Under the pieces are notes generated by a model. It saw only the letters and a list, made by a program, of their open reading frames with translations. It made no database searches and was not told where the DNA came from. The translations under genes were made by a program, and so were the position numbers. Shown one piece after another: positions 17,700-27,192 of a stretch of DNA of 64,000 bases. Each line of letters opens with the position of its first letter. The first letter of the stretch is position 1. The stretch is from Methylocystis sp. IM3 (lineage in GTDB: Bacteria; Pseudomonadota; Alphaproteobacteria; Rhizobiales; Beijerinckiaceae): the NCBI RefSeq assembly GCF_038070105.1, contig NZ_JBBPBZ010000002.1, positions 1,418,501-1,482,500 of the forward strand. Reading direction: 5' to 3'.

Positions 17700-19112
17700 T
17701 TGATCGATAGTAAACCATTCCGCGGGCGGCCGAAAACAGGGCGTCAATCGACAAGGCAGGGATTTGTTCCGGCGGAAGCCGCCCGCGAGGCGGAGGCTGC
17801 GAAGATACCTGGCCTGCCCGCGCGCCTTGCCGCAGCCGCGATCATCGGAGACGTGGCGCAGGGCGGCCATCGTCTCGATGAATGTTTTTCGCCGCAGGCC
17901 GTGCCCAGCCGCCTTACGGGCCTCGATTCGCGCGACGTGTCGCTTGCGCGCTCGATCGCCACTGTCGCGCTGCGCCGCCTGGGCCTCATCCGTCATGCGC
18001 TGGCCACGCTTCTCGAAACCGGCCTTCCGCGTCAGGCCGGTCGACTGGAATTCACGCTCATCGCGGCCGCCGCGCAGCTTCTCTTCCTCGACGCCGCCGA
18101 CCATGCGGCGATCGATCTCGCTGTCCGCGCGACGAAGCTCGAGCCCAAGACCACCCCCTATTCGGGACTGGTCAATGGGGTGCTGCGCAATCTGCTGCGC
18201 CGGCGCGACGAATTTCTGGAGCTGGCCGCGAGCGGGGATTACGATACGCCTGCCTGGCTCCTCCAGCGCTGGCGAAAACATTACGGCGAAGAGACCGCCC
18301 GCGCCATTTCGGCGATGCACATGCGCGAGCCGCCCCTCGACCTGACGGTAAAGTCCGGGCCTGAGGAATGGGCCGAGCGGCTCGACGGCGTCGTGCTGCC
18401 GACCGGCTCCGTGCGCCTTCGCACGCGCACGCCGGTCGTTGAACTCCCCGGCTACGAAGAGGGGGAGTGGTGGGTGCAGGACGCTGCTGCGGCGCTGCCC
18501 GCCCGGCTCCTCTCCGCGAAGGCGGACGAGCGCTTGCTCGACATGTGCGCCGCCCCTGGCGGCAAGACGGCGCAGCTCGCCATGGCGCGCGCCCATGTGG
18601 TGGCGCTGGACCGCTCGGCCGAGCGCCTGAAGGTTCTCGCGGGCAATCTGTCGCGTCTCGGCCTCCGGGCCGACGTCGCCGTCGCCGACGCGACCGGCTA
18701 TCAGGCCCAGCCCTTCGACGGCATTCTCATCGACGCGCCCTGTTCCGCCACCGGCACTGCGCGCCGCCACCCGGACGTGCCCTGGACCAAAAAGCCGGGC
18801 GATATCGAAACGCTCGCCGCCCTGCAGACGAAAATGCTGGCTCGCGCGGCCTTGCTTACAAAGGCTGGCGGACGAATCGTCTATTGCACCTGTTCGCTCG
18901 AGCCAGAGGAGGGCGAGCAGCAGATCGCGAGCTTCCTGCGTCGCAACCCGGATTTCCGGCGCGACCCCGTGACGCCGGCGGATGGCGTGCCGTCCGAGTT
19001 CATCAACCGTGACGGCGATCTGCGCACGCTGCCCTGCTACTGGCCCAACGAAGACCCGCGGCTCGCGGGAATAGACGGGTTTTTCGCCTCACGGCTCGTG
19101 CGGCAGGCCTGA
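17700..19112 (+). CDS. rsmB: 16S rRNA (cytosine-C5) methyltransferase RsmB
   Basis: Methylates C967 of 16S rRNA. An N-terminal NusB-like RNA-binding domain (to about residue 160) is followed by the SAM domain: DMCAAPGGKTAQLAMA binds SAM, IDAPCSATGTARRHPD and CTCSLEPEEGE carry the two cysteines of the m5C mechanism. No ATG fits the family N-terminus. I choose TTG 17700 because GGAG sits at 17688-17691 and the gene then clears the divergent SDHAF4-like gene. 470 residues is slightly longer than E. coli RsmB. Confidence 0.9.
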   Translation: MIDSKPFRGRPKTGRQSTRQGFVPAEAAREAEAAKIPGLPARLAAAAIIGDVAQGGHRLDECFSPQAVPSRLTGLDSRDVSLARSIATVALRRLGLIRHALATLLETGLPRQAGRLEFTLIAAAAQLLFLDAADHAAIDLAVRATKLEPKTTPYSGLVNGVLRNLLRRRDEFLELAASGDYDTPAWLLQRWRKHYGEETARAISAMHMREPPLDLTVKSGPEEWAERLDGVVLPTGSVRLRTRTPVVELPGYEEGEWWVQDAAAALPARLLSAKADERLLDMCAAPGGKTAQLAMARAHVVALDRSAERLKVLAGNLSRLGLRADVAVADATGYQAQPFDGILIDAPCSATGTARRHPDVPWTKKPGDIETLAALQTKMLARAALLTKAGGRIVYCTCSLEPEEGEQQIASFLRRNPDFRRDPVTPADGVPSEFINRDGDLRTLPCYWPNEDPRLAGIDGFFASRLVRQA

Positions 19113-19114
19113 GC

Positions 19115-20476
19115 CTACTCGGCGTTTTTCTCGCAGGCGACGAGCGCGGAAATGGATTTGGCGCGCTCGGCGAGGTCGGCCGTCGCGAGCGGGGAGCCGC
19201 CCGCCGAAGCGTCGTAAGCCACCCCGTTGGCGTCGAGGAAATTCATCAGGACCGTCGTCTTGATGGCGAAATTGACGTTCTGGGCGAGGTCGTCCGCCTT
19301 TCCCGCGATGGCGAGAGCGTTCAGCTTGCTCACGACGACCCCAACGACATTGCCGTTCTGGTCCATGACAGGTCCGCCGCTATTGCCTCTCTGCACCGGC
19401 GCGGAAATCTGGATGAAGCGCGTATCGTCGCCGGCGCCCGCGGTGGCCGACACATTGCCCAGGGTGAAATTGCCGTTGGTGGAGAGCAGGCCGACGAGCG
19501 GATAGCCGAAAACCGCAATCTGTTCGCCGATCCTCACGCCCGCCCGCAGCCTTGCCCGTGCAGGAGACGGGGCGTCGATTTTGAGCAAGGCCAGATCGTT
19601 GGCGTCGTCGCGCGCGAGAATCCGCGCGGGCGTCGGCGAAGACAGGCTTGGCGCGACCATGACGCGGTCGCAATCCTGGACCACATGGGCATTGGTGACC
19701 AGCGAGCCCTTGTCGGAGACAAAAAAGCCGGTCCCGGTCGAGAGGCTCGCCTCCGCCCGCGGGGCGGGCGCCGGCGCTTCTCGCGTCTGGGCCGGGGGCT
19801 GTTCACGCGGGGCGTCGGTTCTCGTCATCTGTGAAGGGTCCGCGGCAAGAAAGCGCAGCGCGCCTTCTTTCGGGCCGGCAAAGCGCGCGATCCAGACGAA
19901 ACCCCTGCCGCCCGCCAGCTCATACACCGGCAGACCGCGGCGCGCAGACTCCTGGAAATTCATCAGATAGTCGACGAGAAATCCACGGTGCGGGCTCTTT
20001 CCGGCCTTGAGCGCGCGGAGCGCGTCGCCGCGCAGGGGCGCGAGTTCAATTTCGCCCCATGACGCAATCACGCCGGCGCTCGAAGAAACCACGCGCGGCG
20101 GCCCGCCGAAGCGCGCGGAAAGCCGCTCGAGCTCGCTCTGGATTTCCTTTTGCGAGAAGAAAGCCGGCGCGACGGACTTGTTAATGTAGGTGACGACATT
20201 GTTGTAGAGATGAAGGATGGTGAGCGTCTTGTTGACGCCGTCCTTGGTCTCGCTGAAGCGGCAGGCGACCGCGTGATCGTATTGCTCGCTCGGCTGGCAT
20301 TTGTATCTCTTGTATTGCCACGAACCCGGCGCGACGGTGGCGCCGACGGCGAGCCCTTCGACCGCGTAGGGCTCCATGAAACGGATGCCGCCGGAAGACT
20401 TGGCGATGGCGGGGGCCGGCAGGGACATCAGCGGGAGCAGCAGCAGGGAAAGGCAGGGTCTGAGCAATGAAACCAT
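19115..20476 (-). CDS. Exported trypsin-like serine protease (DegP-like catalytic domain, no PDZ)
   Basis: 453 residues. A signal peptide (LLLLPLMSLPAPAIA) ends near residue 25. An unassigned N-terminal domain (about 30-210) is followed by a Pro/Ala-rich linker and a protease domain (about 245-420). The triad is visible: His in LVTNAHVVQDCD, Asp in DANDLALLKI, Ser in QRGNSGGPVMD. No PDZ domain follows, unlike DegP or DegS. The substrate is unknown; periplasmic or envelope quality control is the likely setting. Confidence 0.88.
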   Translation of the reverse strand: MVSLLRPCLSLLLLPLMSLPAPAIAKSSGGIRFMEPYAVEGLAVGATVAPGSWQYKRYKCQPSEQYDHAVACRFSETKDGVNKTLTILHLYNNVVTYINKSVAPAFFSQKEIQSELERLSARFGGPPRVVSSSAGVIASWGEIELAPLRGDALRALKAGKSPHRGFLVDYLMNFQESARRGLPVYELAGGRGFVWIARFAGPKEGALRFLAADPSQMTRTDAPREQPPAQTREAPAPAPRAEASLSTGTGFFVSDKGSLVTNAHVVQDCDRVMVAPSLSSPTPARILARDDANDLALLKIDAPSPARARLRAGVRIGEQIAVFGYPLVGLLSTNGNFTLGNVSATAGAGDDTRFIQISAPVQRGNSGGPVMDQNGNVVGVVVSKLNALAIAGKADDLAQNVNFAIKTTVLMNFLDANGVAYDASAGGSPLATADLAERAKSISALVACEKNAE

Positions 20477-20534
20477 CCCGAACGAAGCGCCCCGCCAGAG
20501 CAGTCGCCTATCGCAGCAGCTAACACACTGGCCG

Positions 20535-22460
20535 TCAACCGTCCGGGGCCGCCTGCGCGGCAGGGTGCGCGCTCAGCAGCGCGCCGAGAGCCTCGACTTC
20601 GGCGGGCTTGGTCAGGCGTCGGTCGAATCCTGCCGGACCCATGCGCGCCTGAACCTGTTCTTCTCCCCAGCCGCTGAGCGCGACCAGGAGAAGCTTGCGT
20701 CCCTCCGGCAGGGCGCGGATGCGGCGGGCCGTCTCGAAGCCGTCGATACCGGGCATTCCCAGGTCGAGCAGCACGATCTCCGGCCTCAGCGCGGCGATGC
20801 GCGCCACGCCGCTCTCGCCGCAATAGACCGCCTCGGCGACGGCTCCCAGTTGCTGAAGGAGCGCGGCGAAACTGTCGGCGACGTCTTTCTCGTCGTCGAT
20901 GATGAGAACTCGACGCGGGGCGCTTTTCTCCGCTATTCGCGCAGGCTCCTCGGCGCCCGAGGCTTCAGCCGGGGCGGCGGGCAGTTTGACGACAAAGGCG
21001 CTGCCGCCCCCGACGCCGGCGCTGTGCGCCTCGACCGTCCCACCATGGAGGGTCAGTAGCGTGCGGACGAGCGCAAGGCCGATGCCGAGCCCGCCTTTCG
21101 CGCGCCCGAGCGTGCGGTCGACCTGCGTGAAATAATGGAAAATATACGGGAGCATGTCCGCGGGAACACCGACGCCCGTATCGCTGACGGTGACGATGAT
21201 TTCCGTCCGGCTGGCGTCGGCGACGAGCGAGATCGTTCCCCCGTGTTCCGTATATTTCGCGGCGTTGTCCAGCAGATTGGTGAAGATCTGCGCCAGCCGC
21301 ACGAAGTCGCCATGGACAACCATGGGAACGCCGGGGAACGATGCGCGCAGCGTGTGGCCGCCCGACCGAATGGCCGGCTGCGCCGTTTCGATCGCGTGCC
21401 GCAGCACCAGCCGAAGGTCGACGTTCTCTCTCTTCAATTCGATCTTGCCGCGGGAGATGCGGGAGAAATCCAGAAGCTCGTTGACGAGGCGGATGAGATG
21501 GTCGACCTGGCGTTCGGCCATGTCGAGAAGCTGCTTGTCGCGCTGGCGCGTCAGAGCTGACTCGCGCCGCAGCACATAGATGACGTTGCGAATGGGCGAG
21601 AGTGGATTGCGCAGTTCATGGGCGAGCGTCGCGATGAATTCATCTTTGCGCTGGTCGGCCATCTTCAGCGCCTCCTGCGCGCGCCTGCGTTCCGTTATGT
21701 CGCGAACGAAGGCCCTGACGGCGACGATTTTCCCCTGCGCGTCGAGGATAGGCCATGCACGGACACTCACCGGCAAAACGGAGCCATCCTTGCATATGTA
21801 TTCCTTTTCGAATTCGCCGGAATCTCCAAGTGGCAGAATGAGCTCCCGAAGGATGCGAGCGTCCGTCTCGCGCCAGCGTTCAGGCGTTATGTCTGGGTAA
21901 CACAGGTCCCGCAGTTCCGTGAGCGTGTATCCAAGCATCGACAGGAATGCCGGATTGGCGTCTGCTATCCTGCCGTCGAAATCAATCGTGGCGATCCCGT
22001 CGCGGCTGGTCTCGAACAAGCGGCGGTAGCGCTCCTCGCTTTCTCGCAGGGTCTCGTTGGCCTCTTCTCGCAGGAGGCTCCGGGTGCGGCCGATTTCGGT
22101 GGCCACGAGCCTGCGCTGTCTGCGGCCGTACAAGCTGACGCCGAGAGAGAACAGGAGGGCAGGCGCCACAAAGACCGCCAATCTGATCGCATCTGTTTTT
22201 GCGTAGATCGCGAGAGAACCCCGTGGCTCCAGAAACAGGAAGTCGCCGATGAGCGCGCCGAGGACCGTGGCCAGAACGCCCGGTCCGGGGCCGGCCATAA
22301 CGGTGATCAGCATGGACACGAAAAAGAGCGGGACGAACGGGCGCTGGGCCAATATTCCGCCGGAGGCGTCCAGGACGGTCGTGGCGGCGACGACCGCCAG
22401 CGCCGTGGCGGCGTAAGGCGCGCCAATCCGGATCGCGCGTTGGACGTAGAGGTTCTTCAA
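20535..22460 (-). CDS. Membrane hybrid sensor histidine kinase with C-terminal receiver
   Basis: 641 residues. Four transmembrane helices (about 14-110) resemble the KdpD-type DUF4118 sensor. Then come one PAS domain (about 145-255), HisKA with the phospho-acceptor in ATLAHELRNPLSPIRNV (near 285), and HATPase_c with SDTGVGVPADMLPYIFHYF and GGLGIGLALVR. The receiver (about 515-630) has IDDEKDVADS, the phospho-acceptor Asp in LLDLGMPGIDG and the Lys in LTKPAEV. The fused receiver indicates a phosphorelay or self-control. No partner regulator is adjacent, so the output is unknown. Confidence 0.9.
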   Translation of the reverse strand: MKNLYVQRAIRIGAPYAATALAVVAATTVLDASGGILAQRPFVPLFFVSMLITVMAGPGPGVLATVLGALIGDFLFLEPRGSLAIYAKTDAIRLAVFVAPALLFSLGVSLYGRRQRRLVATEIGRTRSLLREEANETLRESEERYRRLFETSRDGIATIDFDGRIADANPAFLSMLGYTLTELRDLCYPDITPERWRETDARILRELILPLGDSGEFEKEYICKDGSVLPVSVRAWPILDAQGKIVAVRAFVRDITERRRAQEALKMADQRKDEFIATLAHELRNPLSPIRNVIYVLRRESALTRQRDKQLLDMAERQVDHLIRLVNELLDFSRISRGKIELKRENVDLRLVLRHAIETAQPAIRSGGHTLRASFPGVPMVVHGDFVRLAQIFTNLLDNAAKYTEHGGTISLVADASRTEIIVTVSDTGVGVPADMLPYIFHYFTQVDRTLGRAKGGLGIGLALVRTLLTLHGGTVEAHSAGVGGGSAFVVKLPAAPAEASGAEEPARIAEKSAPRRVLIIDDEKDVADSFAALLQQLGAVAEAVYCGESGVARIAALRPEIVLLDLGMPGIDGFETARRIRALPEGRKLLLVALSGWGEEQVQARMGPAGFDRRLTKPAEVEALGALLSAHPAAQAAPDG

Positions 22461-22579
22461 ATCAGGCTCGCAAGTCGCGAAGTCGGGCGCGGTCCCCGGG
22501 CAGGGGGCCTTGCGTGAAAGTCATTACCAAAAAAAGTCAGATAAGGCAGTGTCTCGGCCGTTTTGAGGCGGCCACCGCG

Positions 22580-23086
22580 TCAGCCCGCCGCGAATGACGC
22601 GAAGGCTTCGACCACGTCGCGGTAAACCTGCCGCTTGAATGGCACGATGAGGCCTGGAAGCATGTCCAATCTCTCCCACCGCCAGTCGTCGAACTCCGGC
22701 TTGTGATGGCCGCCGCCGGGGGCGTGAATGTCGATTTCGCTGTCCGAGCCGAGAAAGCGCAGGGCGAACCAGCGCTGAGTCTGGCCGATGTATTTCCCGC
22801 TCCAGCGCTTCTTTGCGTCGGGCGGCAGGTCGTAGGAGAGCCAGGTTGGCGCCTCGGCGAGAAATTCGACGCTGGAGACGTTCGTTTCCTCGTAGAGCTC
22901 GCGCAGCGCCGCCTGGAAGGGCGTTTCCCCGTCGTCGATCCCGCCCTGCGGCATCTGCCACATGAAAGGTTCGGCCACCTGATCAAAGGCGCCCTTCGCT
23001 TTGCGATGGCCGATGAAGACCAGGCCTTGCGCATTGAACAGGGTCACGCCGACGCAGGGGCGGTAGCGGCTGTCGGGCGCGTTCAT
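22580..23086 (-). CDS. rppH: RNA pyrophosphohydrolase RppH (Nudix)
   Basis: 168 residues. Removes pyrophosphate from the 5' end of mRNAs and hydrolyses dinucleoside polyphosphates. The Nudix box is complete: GGIDDGETPFQAALRELYEE. YRPCVGVTLFNAQGLVFIGHR at the start and WFALRFLG further on are typical of alphaproteobacterial RppH. The start overlaps the end of the YibQ-like gene by 4 bp. Confidence 0.95.
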   Translation of the reverse strand: MNAPDSRYRPCVGVTLFNAQGLVFIGHRKAKGAFDQVAEPFMWQMPQGGIDDGETPFQAALRELYEETNVSSVEFLAEAPTWLSYDLPPDAKKRWSGKYIGQTQRWFALRFLGSDSEIDIHAPGGGHHKPEFDDWRWERLDMLPGLIVPFKRQVYRDVVEAFASFAAG

Positions 23087-24282
23087 GGGGCGTGGCTCGC
23101 CGCGGGCGCCGCGCCGTGCGTGACAGCGGCGGAAACAGGGGCCAGCGCAACGCCCCGGCGCTCCAGATCGCGGGCGAAACGCGCAATACGCGAAATGGCT
23201 TCGGGCGTGGCGTTGGCGAAGCCTATCGCCACGCCCTTCTCCCGCGCCAAACCTTCGAGCCGCGTCAGCGCAGCGTCCATCGCCTGCGGCGCGCCCGAAG
23301 CGTCGATGACGACGTCGACCCTGGCGAAAGGAGCCGCAAGCTTCCTGGCGACGTTCGCGGCTTGCGACTGCGGCGAAAGCCCATCCTCCAGATAGAACAG
23401 GCCGCGCCGCGCGAATTCGCTCAATGCGCCAGACATGGCCGTCTCATCGGCCGTGAAGCGTCCGCCAAGATGATTCATGACGCCAGCATAACCTGTGAAC
23501 CGGCTCATCAGCCAGTGCAGATCATCCGCGCCTCCGCCATCCGCCGCGCCCTCGAGGAGCGTATGAGGGCCGGGATTGTTCCTCGGATAGTCGAAAGGCT
23601 CCATTGGCGCCTGAAGCAGCGCCTCGTGGCCGCGCGCGCGCGCCTGCGCGACGAGCCGTTCCAGATCCGCGCCATAAGGCGCGAAGGCGAGCGTCGTGTC
23701 CTGGGGAAGCTCCTCGATCGCGTCGCGTGAGGCGCGCGCGTCGAGCCCGACCCCGCCGACGACAATCGCAAGACGCGGCGCTCCAGGCTTCAGCGCGGGG
23801 TTTGCGACGAAGGGGCGGGCGTAGACGTCCATCGGCCGTGCGCCCTCCGCGCCAATGCGGGGCAGCAGGCCGTAGCGGCCCTTTTCCGTCACCCGGCGGT
23901 CGGGCGCGGGCGCGAGTCGCACGCCGGAAGAGGGCTCGATCCGGATGATTCGCGCCGATCCGCCCTCGCCATGGCGCGTGATCTTGACGCCCGCCACGAC
24001 CTCGACCCCGCCGCCGTCATCGTCTCGGCCTGCCTCCGGCTCGGCAGCGGCTTGCCGCTGCGGCGGGGCGGGGGGCGTCTCGGATATCGGCGCCGACTCG
24101 ATTTTCGCCCTGGCGTAGGGTTCGCCTCCGTATCGATCGAGTGGCGCGAAAGAAAGCGCGACCGCGCTCGCCGCCACGACTGCGCCGGCTGCGAGGGCCA
24201 TAGGCGCCCCGCGCAATCCCGGAGCGCTTCGGCGCGGCGTGTGCGTCCCGCCGCGGAGGGGCGCGTTGAGTTCGTCGATCAT
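23083..24282 (-). CDS. Divergent polysaccharide deacetylase family protein (YibQ-like)
   Basis: 399 residues. One N-terminal transmembrane helix (MALAAGAVVAASAVALSFA, about 30-48) anchors an extracytoplasmic domain after a Pro/Glu-rich linker. The domain has LAIVVGGVGLDARASRDAIEELPQDTT, EALLQAPMEPFDYPRNNPG and HLGGRFTADETAM, the marks of the divergent polysaccharide deacetylase family, which lacks most metal ligands of true deacetylases. Location directly before rppH is the common alphaproteobacterial order. The role is probably in the envelope; activity is unproven for the family. Confidence 0.88.
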   Translation of the reverse strand: MIDELNAPLRGGTHTPRRSAPGLRGAPMALAAGAVVAASAVALSFAPLDRYGGEPYARAKIESAPISETPPAPPQRQAAAEPEAGRDDDGGGVEVVAGVKITRHGEGGSARIIRIEPSSGVRLAPAPDRRVTEKGRYGLLPRIGAEGARPMDVYARPFVANPALKPGAPRLAIVVGGVGLDARASRDAIEELPQDTTLAFAPYGADLERLVAQARARGHEALLQAPMEPFDYPRNNPGPHTLLEGAADGGGADDLHWLMSRFTGYAGVMNHLGGRFTADETAMSGALSEFARRGLFYLEDGLSPQSQAANVARKLAAPFARVDVVIDASGAPQAMDAALTRLEGLAREKGVAIGFANATPEAISRIARFARDLERRGVALAPVSAAVTHGAAPAASHAP

Positions 24283-24363
24283 CGGGACGCAAAAGCTCTC
24301 GGTTGAGCCGGCCTTCAGCGAATCGACGCTATTGTGAAGCTTTAGCTCGCGCGCGTCGAGCCT

Positions 24364-25473
24364 TCAGGCGACGAGAACCCCGTCCGCCTCCATGAGCTCA
24401 AGCAGCATGCCCTCTCGCAGGCCGCGATCCGCGATGCGGGTGCGCGCAGCCGGGAACATCTCGCGAATAGCCTCGAAAATGGCGCAGCCGGCGAGCACGA
24501 GATCGGCGCGCTGTGGGCCGATGCAGCCATTGGCCACGCGTTCCTCGAAATCCATGGCGCGCAGTCGATCGATGGCGCGCGTCGCCTCGGCGTCGCTCAT
24601 CCACAGCCCGTCCACGCGCCAGCGATCGTAGCGTTCGAGGCCGAGATGCACGCCGGCGAGCGTCGTGACCGTCCCCGATGTCCCGAGGAGATGGAAGCGC
24701 GAGCAGCGGGCGATTTCCGCGGTCTCGTCGACGAAGTGGAGGAGCGCCTCCCGCGCGTAATTCTTCATGGCGGCGAAGGTGCGGGCGTCGACCACGCGAC
24801 CGCCGAAATGTTCGGCCAGGGTGACGACGCCGAGCTCGAGCGACGTCCAGCTGTGCAGTTCGCGCGCGTCGGCGGATTCGGACGAGCGGGTGAGCCAGAC
24901 AAGCTCGGTGGAGCCGCCGCCGATGTCGAACAGCAGCACGCTGGCGGCGTGTGGATCGGCGAGCGACCCGCATCCGCGCGCCGCGAAACGCGCCTCTGTC
25001 TCGCGGTCGATGACCTCGAGCTCGAGGCCGGTGCGTTCGCGAACGCGGGCCACGAATTCGTCGCCATTCGCCGCGCCTCGGCACGCCTGGGTGGCGACGA
25101 GCCTGGCGCGGGTGACGCCGCGCGTCTCCATTTTCGCGCGGCAAACGTCCAGCGCGGCGATGGTGCGCTCGATCGCGGCCTCGCTGATTCGCCCGGCGCG
25201 GCCAAGACCCTCGCCCAGCCGCACAATCCGCGAGAAGGCGTCGATGACGCGCAAGAAATCCGAATTGCGGCGGCGCGGCCGGCGCTCCGGCCGCGCAATG
25301 AGCAGCCGGCAGTTGTTGGTGCCAAGGTCGAGGGCGGCGTAGGTATGGCCAGTCCAAGGCGCGGACGTCCTCGGAACGGCCGTGTTCGCGCCCACAACCC
25401 CGGCCTGCCGCGCCGCCGCCGCCTCCAGACCTGGCTCCGCATCCGCGGGCCGCTGGGTCCCTGCCAAATTCAT
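24364..25473 (-). CDS. Ppx/GppA family phosphatase
   Basis: About 369 residues of the exopolyphosphatase/guanosine pentaphosphatase family. YAALDLGTNNCRLLIARP holds the first phosphate loop; LFDIGGGSTELVWL, near the middle, holds the second. Acidic residues between them (DRETEARFAARG) fit the metal site. It acts on polyphosphate or pppGpp; sequence alone does not tell which. The start is uncertain: ATG 25473 gives MNLAGTQRP; an upstream GTG at 25515 adds 14 residues. The proline- and alanine-rich N-terminus is not conserved in the family. Confidence 0.9.
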   Translation of the reverse strand: MNLAGTQRPADAEPGLEAAAARQAGVVGANTAVPRTSAPWTGHTYAALDLGTNNCRLLIARPERRPRRRNSDFLRVIDAFSRIVRLGEGLGRAGRISEAAIERTIAALDVCRAKMETRGVTRARLVATQACRGAANGDEFVARVRERTGLELEVIDRETEARFAARGCGSLADPHAASVLLFDIGGGSTELVWLTRSSESADARELHSWTSLELGVVTLAEHFGGRVVDARTFAAMKNYAREALLHFVDETAEIARCSRFHLLGTSGTVTTLAGVHLGLERYDRWRVDGLWMSDAEATRAIDRLRAMDFEERVANGCIGPQRADLVLAGCAIFEAIREMFPAARTRIADRGLREGMLLELMEADGVLVA

Positions 25474-25605
25474 GCTCCCGCGATAACCGGTTTCTCGCGC
25501 CTTCGCCGCTCGCACGACCCCATTCGCGTCAATTATCCTAAATGCAGGATTGCTGACCCAGCCGCAAGTGGCGGTCTGGCCGCCCGGCCGTCGTCACAGA
25601 AACGG

Positions 25606-25634
25606 TTGACAGCGCCCGCGGCTCTCTCTAGATC
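25606..25634 (+). promoter_or_regulatory. Probable promoter of tRNA-Gln
   Basis: TTGACA at 25606-25611 and TAGATC at 25629-25634 are separated by 17 bp, a good vegetative sigma spacing. Transcription would start about 20 bp before the tRNA. Confidence 0.6.
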
Positions 25635-25662
25635 ACGATCCGCTGCGGCGCAAAGCCGCCGT

Positions 25663-25736
25663 TGGGGGATAGTTCAACGGTAGAACAGCGGACTCTGACT
25701 CCGTTAATCTTGGTTCGAATCCAGGTCCCCCAGCCA
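25663..25736 (+). tRNA. tRNA-Gln (anticodon CTG)
   Basis: The acceptor stem TGGGGGA pairs perfectly with TCCCCCA; the discriminator is G and CCA is encoded. The anticodon stem GCGGA/TCCGT holds loop CTCTGAC, giving anticodon CTG, which reads CAG. The T arm has the GGTTCGAATCC form. A tyrosine recombinase gene lies 113 bp past the 3' end, pointing toward the tRNA, the usual arrangement when a tRNA 3' end is an integration site. Confidence 0.95.
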
Positions 25737-25849
25737 AGCCACTCGATGATCCCCGACGTCTTCCCGCGCCGCGCGCCTCGGCCCACGCTCAAGCCATGTT
25801 TAGCGCGGCTCTCGCGGTTCTGCGCTCTTCCTTGATCGGAAGCTGACGT

Positions 25850-26899
25850 TCATAGCCCCGCCGCCTTGGTGAGATTGACGCTGAAGCGATCGCGTTTGCG
25901 CTGATAGCGGCGAGTCATCTCGGCGCTGGCGTGGCCGAGGTGCCTTTGCACATGGGCCTCCTCGATCGTCGCCGAAGAAGCGAGCCCGGCGCGCAGGGAA
26001 TGGCCGGAGAAGGCGCGACGGCGCTCGCCTTCGGGGAGATCGCCGCGCAGGCCGGCGGCCAGCGCCGTTTTCTGGACGAGGCGGGCGACATGCTTGTCTG
26101 AAAGGCGCTCCGACCCGACGCCGCCGTTCTTGCGGGCGATGGGTCGGAACACGGGACCCCGCGTGATCCGCCCGAGTTTGAGCCAGATTTCGAGCATGGC
26201 GACGGGGCAGGTGAGGGGAGATGAGCCGCGGCCGATCTCCACTTCGCGCCAGCCGGTCTTGCCGTTGATGGTCAGGAGCAGGCCGCCGCCGTTCTCGTCG
26301 GGGCTGACGATCTCGATCCAGCCGGCTCCGTCTTCGGTCTGACCGGGCCCGCAGTCGAGGCCCACGATCTCGGAGCGGCGCAGGCCGCCGGCGAAGCCGA
26401 CGGCGAGAAGGGCCCTGTCACGCAAGTCCCGCAAGTCGTTGCCGAGGGTTGCCAGCATGGCGAGAAGCTCGTCGGCGAAGATCGCCTCTTTCTGGACGGG
26501 CGGGCGGGCGTGAGTGCGACGGATGCCGGCCAGCACCGTGGCGACATGCGGATCCGTCGTGTCGAGAGGCCGCTGGAGCTGGCGATAGCGCCAGCAAATT
26601 CCCGACAGCCGGCGCTCCAGCGAGGAGACGGAGAGCGCCGGCCGGCCGGGCGCGGGGGTCATGCAGGCGGCGAGATAGAGGCCGATGGTTGCGGGATTCG
26701 GGGGCAGGGGGTCGAGGCCCTCCCGGCGCAGCCAGGAGGCGAAGTGCCGCCAGTCGGCGTCATAGGCCCGCTGTGTATTTTCCGATCGGGCGGCGCGGGC
26801 GTAGTCGCGCGCCTTTTGGGAGAGCGCCGAAAATTGGGGCGCGGTCGGTTCCTCGACGCGCGACAGGCCGCCCATCCCCTCCTTTTCGCCTTTGGCCAT
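25850..26899 (-). CDS. Tyrosine recombinase/integrase
   Basis: 349 residues. An N-terminal SAM-like core-binding domain (about 30-125, with RAYDADWRHFASWLRREG) precedes the catalytic domain. Catalytic residues are visible: Arg in FAGGLRRSEIVGLD, Lys in TINGKTGWREVEI, His-x-x-Arg in SGHSLRAGLASSA, His in QRHLGHASAEMTRRY and Tyr just after. GAGGAT precedes the ATG. It lies beside the tRNA-Gln 3' end and before a defence-like gene pair, which suggests it mobilised, or once mobilised, the accessory region. It could also be a stand-alone chromosomal recombinase. Confidence 0.92.
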   Translation of the reverse strand: MAKGEKEGMGGLSRVEEPTAPQFSALSQKARDYARAARSENTQRAYDADWRHFASWLRREGLDPLPPNPATIGLYLAACMTPAPGRPALSVSSLERRLSGICWRYRQLQRPLDTTDPHVATVLAGIRRTHARPPVQKEAIFADELLAMLATLGNDLRDLRDRALLAVGFAGGLRRSEIVGLDCGPGQTEDGAGWIEIVSPDENGGGLLLTINGKTGWREVEIGRGSSPLTCPVAMLEIWLKLGRITRGPVFRPIARKNGGVGSERLSDKHVARLVQKTALAAGLRGDLPEGERRRAFSGHSLRAGLASSATIEEAHVQRHLGHASAEMTRRYQRKRDRFSVNLTKAAGL

Positions 26900-27192
26900 C
26901 TCAGATCCTCGTTTGCGCGCTTTCCAAATTCGACGCCTCGGCGCTGCCCGCGCGGCCCGAACGCGCGCATTTGGCGCTGAATGGTGGGCGTAGATTATCG
27001 GACATTTCGAAGGCCGGACAAGCCCGGCGGAGTTTGGCGCAAATCGGTTGCCAAAGCGCCGTTAGCGGTCAGCGCGAGGCCGCTTGGGCGCCGGCGCCCC
27101 GCGCTATCGAGAATTGGGGGCCACGCGGAGCCGATACGCTTTTTCTGGCAAAAACTGGCCGGCGCCGTAAGGCGCGCTAGCTCACCCGACGG

